In this document: one piece after another, positions 12,684-14,921 of the stretch
How the letters are laid out: each line of letters begins with the position of its first letter
How positions within the stretch are numbered: the first letter of the stretch is position 1
Source of the DNA: DATFCK01 sp045809745
Lineage (GTDB): Bacteria > Verrucomicrobiota > Verrucomicrobiia > Chthoniobacterales > UBA10450
Direction: 5' to 3'
DNA: 14,921 bases
Assembly: GCA_045809745.1 (NCBI GenBank)
Contig: JBJMXE010000059.1
Span: 1 to 14,921, forward strand
The notes under the pieces: generated by a model
Database searches by the model: none
Seen by the model: only the letters and a program-made list of their open reading frames with translations
What the model was told of the DNA's origin: nothing
Program-made: the position numbers and the translations under genes

Positions 12684-14567
12684 TTAGGCAACCACGACCG
12701 GCTCAGTCGACGTTTTTCGGCGGGTCCGCTCGGTCGGCTCGACCGGTTCATTTTGCATCGTGAAATCCTTCTCTGCACCGGGCAGGCTGTATTCATAAGG
12801 CCCGCGGTAAGCCACCGGCGTGTCGATGAAATTACCGTGCGGCGGCGGAGATGGAGCAGTCCATTCCAACGTGGTCGCCTCCCACGGATTGTCGCCGACT
12901 TTTTTGCCGTGCCTGATACTCCAGAAGAAATTGATCATGAAAGGAATCTGGGCCACGCCCATGATCCAGGCCGCCCACGAGATCGGCGTGTTCCACTGAA
13001 AACCGCTCAATCCCCAAACGTGCTCGCCGCTAACTGCCCAGCCCTGGCCGCCGTCGTACCAGCGTCGGTGCATACCGGCCATTCCCTGCAGGAACATCGG
13101 CAGGAAAATGACGTTCATACAGATGAGCGAAGGCCAGAAATGCACTTTGCCCCAGAACTCGTTCATCATTCTGCCGGTGGCTTTGGGATACCAAAAGTAA
13201 ACGCCGGCAAACAGGGCGAAGATGGTTCCGGGCGCGACGATGTAATGGAAATGCGCGATGACGTAATAGGTGTCGTGCAGATAAAGATCGGCCGAATTGA
13301 ACGCCAACGGGATACCGGTTAGGCCGCCAATTCCGAACATGGGAAGGAACGCGGTAGCGAACAACATCGGCGTGTTGAATCGAATCGAACCGCCCCACAG
13401 CGAGATAAAGAACGCGCTCAGAATGATGACCGACGGAATCGAGATAATCAGTGTCGTCGTCTGGAAAAATGCGCTAACGACCGTGCCCATCCCGGTCAAC
13501 CACATGTGGTGCGCCCAGACGATGAACGAAAGGAAACCCAGCACCAGCACGGAAAAGACCAGCGATTTGTAGCCCCAGACCGGTTTGCGGGAGTTGTTGG
13601 AAATAATTTCGGCCACGATCCCCATGCCGGGCAGAATCAGCACGTAGACTTCAGGGTGGCCGAGAAACCAGAAAAGGTGCTGCCAGAGTAATGGACTTCC
13701 GCCGCCGCTGATATTCACCGGCGCGCCATTTACCACCAGCCCGGTCGGCAAAAAGAAGCTGGTCGCGGCGAGCCGATCCATCAACTGCATCACAATCGCG
13801 GCCTCCAAGGGAGGAAACGCGAGCAGAAGGAGAAACGCAGTGACAAATTGGGCCCACACAAAGAATGGCAACCGCATCCAGGTGAGGCCCTTGGCGCGGA
13901 GCTGGACGATCGTGGTGATGAAATTCACCGCACCGAGGAGCGACGAGGTGATCAGGAAAACAAAACCGATCAACCACAAGGTCTGACCATTAAACAGCGG
14001 ATGATATTGCGGCCCCTTATCGCCGATGTCCGACAGCGGGGTATACGACGTCCAGCCGCCCTTGGCTGCTCCGCCCGGGACGAAAAAGCTGGCCAACATG
14101 ATCGCGCCGCCGACCGCGAAAGCCCAGAAGCTGGCGGCGTTCACCTTTGGAAATGTCATGTCCGGGGCGCCGATTTGAAGAGGCACCACGAAATTGCCGA
14201 AAGCGGCAAAGGCCACGGGCACGACCCCGAGAAAGATCATGATGGTGCCGTGCATCGCTCCGAGGGTGTTATAGAACTCAGGGGCCATCTTGCCGTCCGG
14301 CATGCTTCCCGCCCCGAATATCCGGTCAATTGCGTGACCGATCAGCGGCAGCGCCTGGCCGGGGTAAGCCAGCTGCCAGCGCATCAACATCATCAGGCTG
14401 AAACCGAGGAACAGAAAGATCAGGCCGCACACGCCGTATTGAATGCCGATCATCTTGTGATCGGTGGAGAAGATGTAGGTTCGCCAAAATCCGAGCTCGT
14501 GATGCTCGTGACCGGCGCCGTCGTGATGCGAATCGTGGTGCGTATGCAGAGAGGCAGATGCGTCCAT
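12684..14567 (-). CDS. coxA: Cytochrome c oxidase subunit I (aa3-type), K-channel residues replaced
   Basis: This is the catalytic subunit that reduces oxygen to water and pumps protons. Counting from the ATG at 14567 (627 residues; a TTG-started extension to 14732 is rejected), the ligands are heme a H106 and H441, heme a3 H439, and CuB H304, H353 and H354, with Y308 of GHPEVY as the cross-linked tyrosine. The arginine pair R501-R502 for the heme propionates is present. D-channel residues N125, D136, N143 and E306 are in place. The K-channel lysine position reads Ile382 and the serine position Ala319. There are about twelve membrane helices plus a polar C-terminal tail (560-627). The N-terminus is rich in His (nine or so in residues 8-23). 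It is the first gene of the cox operon. Confidence 0.97.
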   Translation of the reverse strand: MDASASLHTHHDSHHDGAGHEHHELGFWRTYIFSTDHKMIGIQYGVCGLIFLFLGFSLMMLMRWQLAYPGQALPLIGHAIDRIFGAGSMPDGKMAPEFYNTLGAMHGTIMIFLGVVPVAFAAFGNFVVPLQIGAPDMTFPKVNAASFWAFAVGGAIMLASFFVPGGAAKGGWTSYTPLSDIGDKGPQYHPLFNGQTLWLIGFVFLITSSLLGAVNFITTIVQLRAKGLTWMRLPFFVWAQFVTAFLLLLAFPPLEAAIVMQLMDRLAATSFFLPTGLVVNGAPVNISGGGSPLLWQHLFWFLGHPEVYVLILPGMGIVAEIISNNSRKPVWGYKSLVFSVLVLGFLSFIVWAHHMWLTGMGTVVSAFFQTTTLIISIPSVIILSAFFISLWGGSIRFNTPMLFATAFLPMFGIGGLTGIPLAFNSADLYLHDTYYVIAHFHYIVAPGTIFALFAGVYFWYPKATGRMMNEFWGKVHFWPSLICMNVIFLPMFLQGMAGMHRRWYDGGQGWAVSGEHVWGLSGFQWNTPISWAAWIMGVAQIPFMINFFWSIRHGKKVGDNPWEATTLEWTAPSPPPHGNFIDTPVAYRGPYEYSLPGAEKDFTMQNEPVEPTERTRRKTSTEPVVVA

Positions 14568-14741
14568 TTTCAGAGGAAAGTTACGGTCGTAATATTGAGG
14601 GGCAAACGCCGGTTGGAAAGAGGGAAATTGGCTCGTTTGGAGTGGAAATTGCCGCACGAACCACTGCTTCTGGGCGCGGAAGGGCTGGCTGGACGCATGG
14701 GACTCCGAGGTATGACGCCCTCCCGGAACCAAAACCCGGGT
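14568..14741 (-). promoter_or_regulatory. Leader region of the cox operon
   Basis: These 174 bases between the ferritin-like stop and coxA must hold the cox promoter unless the genes are co-transcribed. Read on the minus strand, a 5-bp hairpin (CCCGG to CCGGG, around a GTTTTGGTT loop at about 14724-14739) follows the ferritin-like stop and may weaken read-through. AT-rich CAATATTAC lies about 20 bases before the ATG, but no convincing -35 is seen. There is no clear ribosome binding site for coxA. Confidence 0.3.
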
Positions 14742-14921
14742 TCAATCTGCGCTCTCCTCGGCTTTATCTCCGCGTTCGACAATGTCTCCCTGCTTAAACA
14801 GGACGCCTTGCGCAATTTCGCGCCACTGCGGTTTATTCCGGAGCAGCCATTCCAAATCCATCGAGAAATGTTTGAATTCCTCTTTTTGAGCGTTGTGCAT
14901 GATGTCACGAGCACACGCGTC
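14742..14921 (-). CDS. C-terminal end of an encapsulated-ferritin (EncFtn)-like protein, cut by the window edge
   Basis: An open frame runs from the right edge to a TGA at 14742 and gives the last 59 residues of a protein whose start lies outside the window. Its segment HNAQKEEFKHFSMDLEWLL matches what I recall of the second helix of EncFtn, the encapsulin-associated ferritin-like family, where the pattern is HNxxEExxHxxMxLEWLxR. The Glu-Glu-x-x-His iron ligands are kept. It continues with WREIAQGVLFKQGDI, as in that family, where LF-x-x-G-x-I follows. EncFtn proteins oxidise and help to store iron in an encapsulin shell. The usual encapsulin-targeting peptide (a short Leu/Gly/Ser-Leu-Arg motif) is not seen; the protein ends in acidic residues. 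It is the gene immediately upstream of coxA, on the same strand. Confidence 0.7.
   Translation of the reverse strand, partial: DACARDIMHNAQKEEFKHFSMDLEWLLRNKPQWREIAQGVLFKQGDIVERGDKAEESAD

Noticed and set aside
14568..14732. TTG-started extension of CoxA
   Set aside because: The added residues are not oxidase-like and lie in the intergenic leader; the ATG at 14567 is directly before the usual N-terminal region.
14570..14914. 114-residue minus-strand open frame in the oxidase leader
   Set aside because: It overlaps the ferritin-like end in another frame and has a random composition; the EncFtn-like frame is better supported.

Overview
The window looks like a chromosomal segment of a GC-rich, Gram-negative, aerobic soil-type bacterium, most probably a member of the Verrucomicrobia (Chthoniobacterales-like). 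This is an inference from gene style: the aa3-type oxidase operon with its extra small membrane genes, the PA14 fusion, the pseudopilin genes with short leaders, few clear Shine-Dalgarno sites, and the look of the dispersed intergenic repeats. No rRNA, tRNA, phage, transposase or CRISPR sequence was seen.

The left part (1-6913) is read on the + strand. It holds nuoA (subunit A of NADH dehydrogenase) without its usual partner nuoB behind it, a large polytopic GT-C type glycosyltransferase-like protein with a C-terminal PA14 domain, a small Dabb-domain protein, and rfbA (dTDP-glucose pyrophosphorylase) without rfbBCD. A tight three-gene minor-pseudopilin operon follows (4310-6913). Its first two products carry a prepilin leader with Glu at +5. 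The third is a large GspK/PilX-like protein that lacks Glu at +5.

At about 6914-7019 the two halves converge. The gap is almost filled by a long inverted repeat built from copies of an 8-base word. The right part is read on the - strand. One block (9612 down to 7020) is the assembly operon ctaA (heme A synthase), ctaB (heme O synthase) and sco1 (copper chaperone), with 4-base start/stop overlaps at both junctions. It is separated by a 466-bp gene-free gap, carrying a 154-bp tandem duplication and two further hairpins, from the structural operon coxA-coxC-subunit IV-69 aa protein-86 aa CxxC protein-coxB (14567 down to 10079). Together these blocks make and mature an aa3-type terminal oxidase: hemes from CtaA/CtaB, copper through Sco1 and perhaps the CxxC protein, and subunits from the cox operon.

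The strongest unusual signal is in coxA. The D proton channel, the metal ligands and the active-site tyrosine are intact, but the K-channel lysine is an isoleucine and the K-channel serine is an alanine in a gap-free hand alignment. CoxC also has a roughly 95-residue His-rich extramembrane insertion, CoxA a His-rich N-terminus, and coxB sits last in the operon. At the right edge (14921 to 14742, - strand) is the C-terminal end of a ferritin-like protein of the encapsulated-ferritin (EncFtn) type, with no obvious encapsulin-targeting tail.
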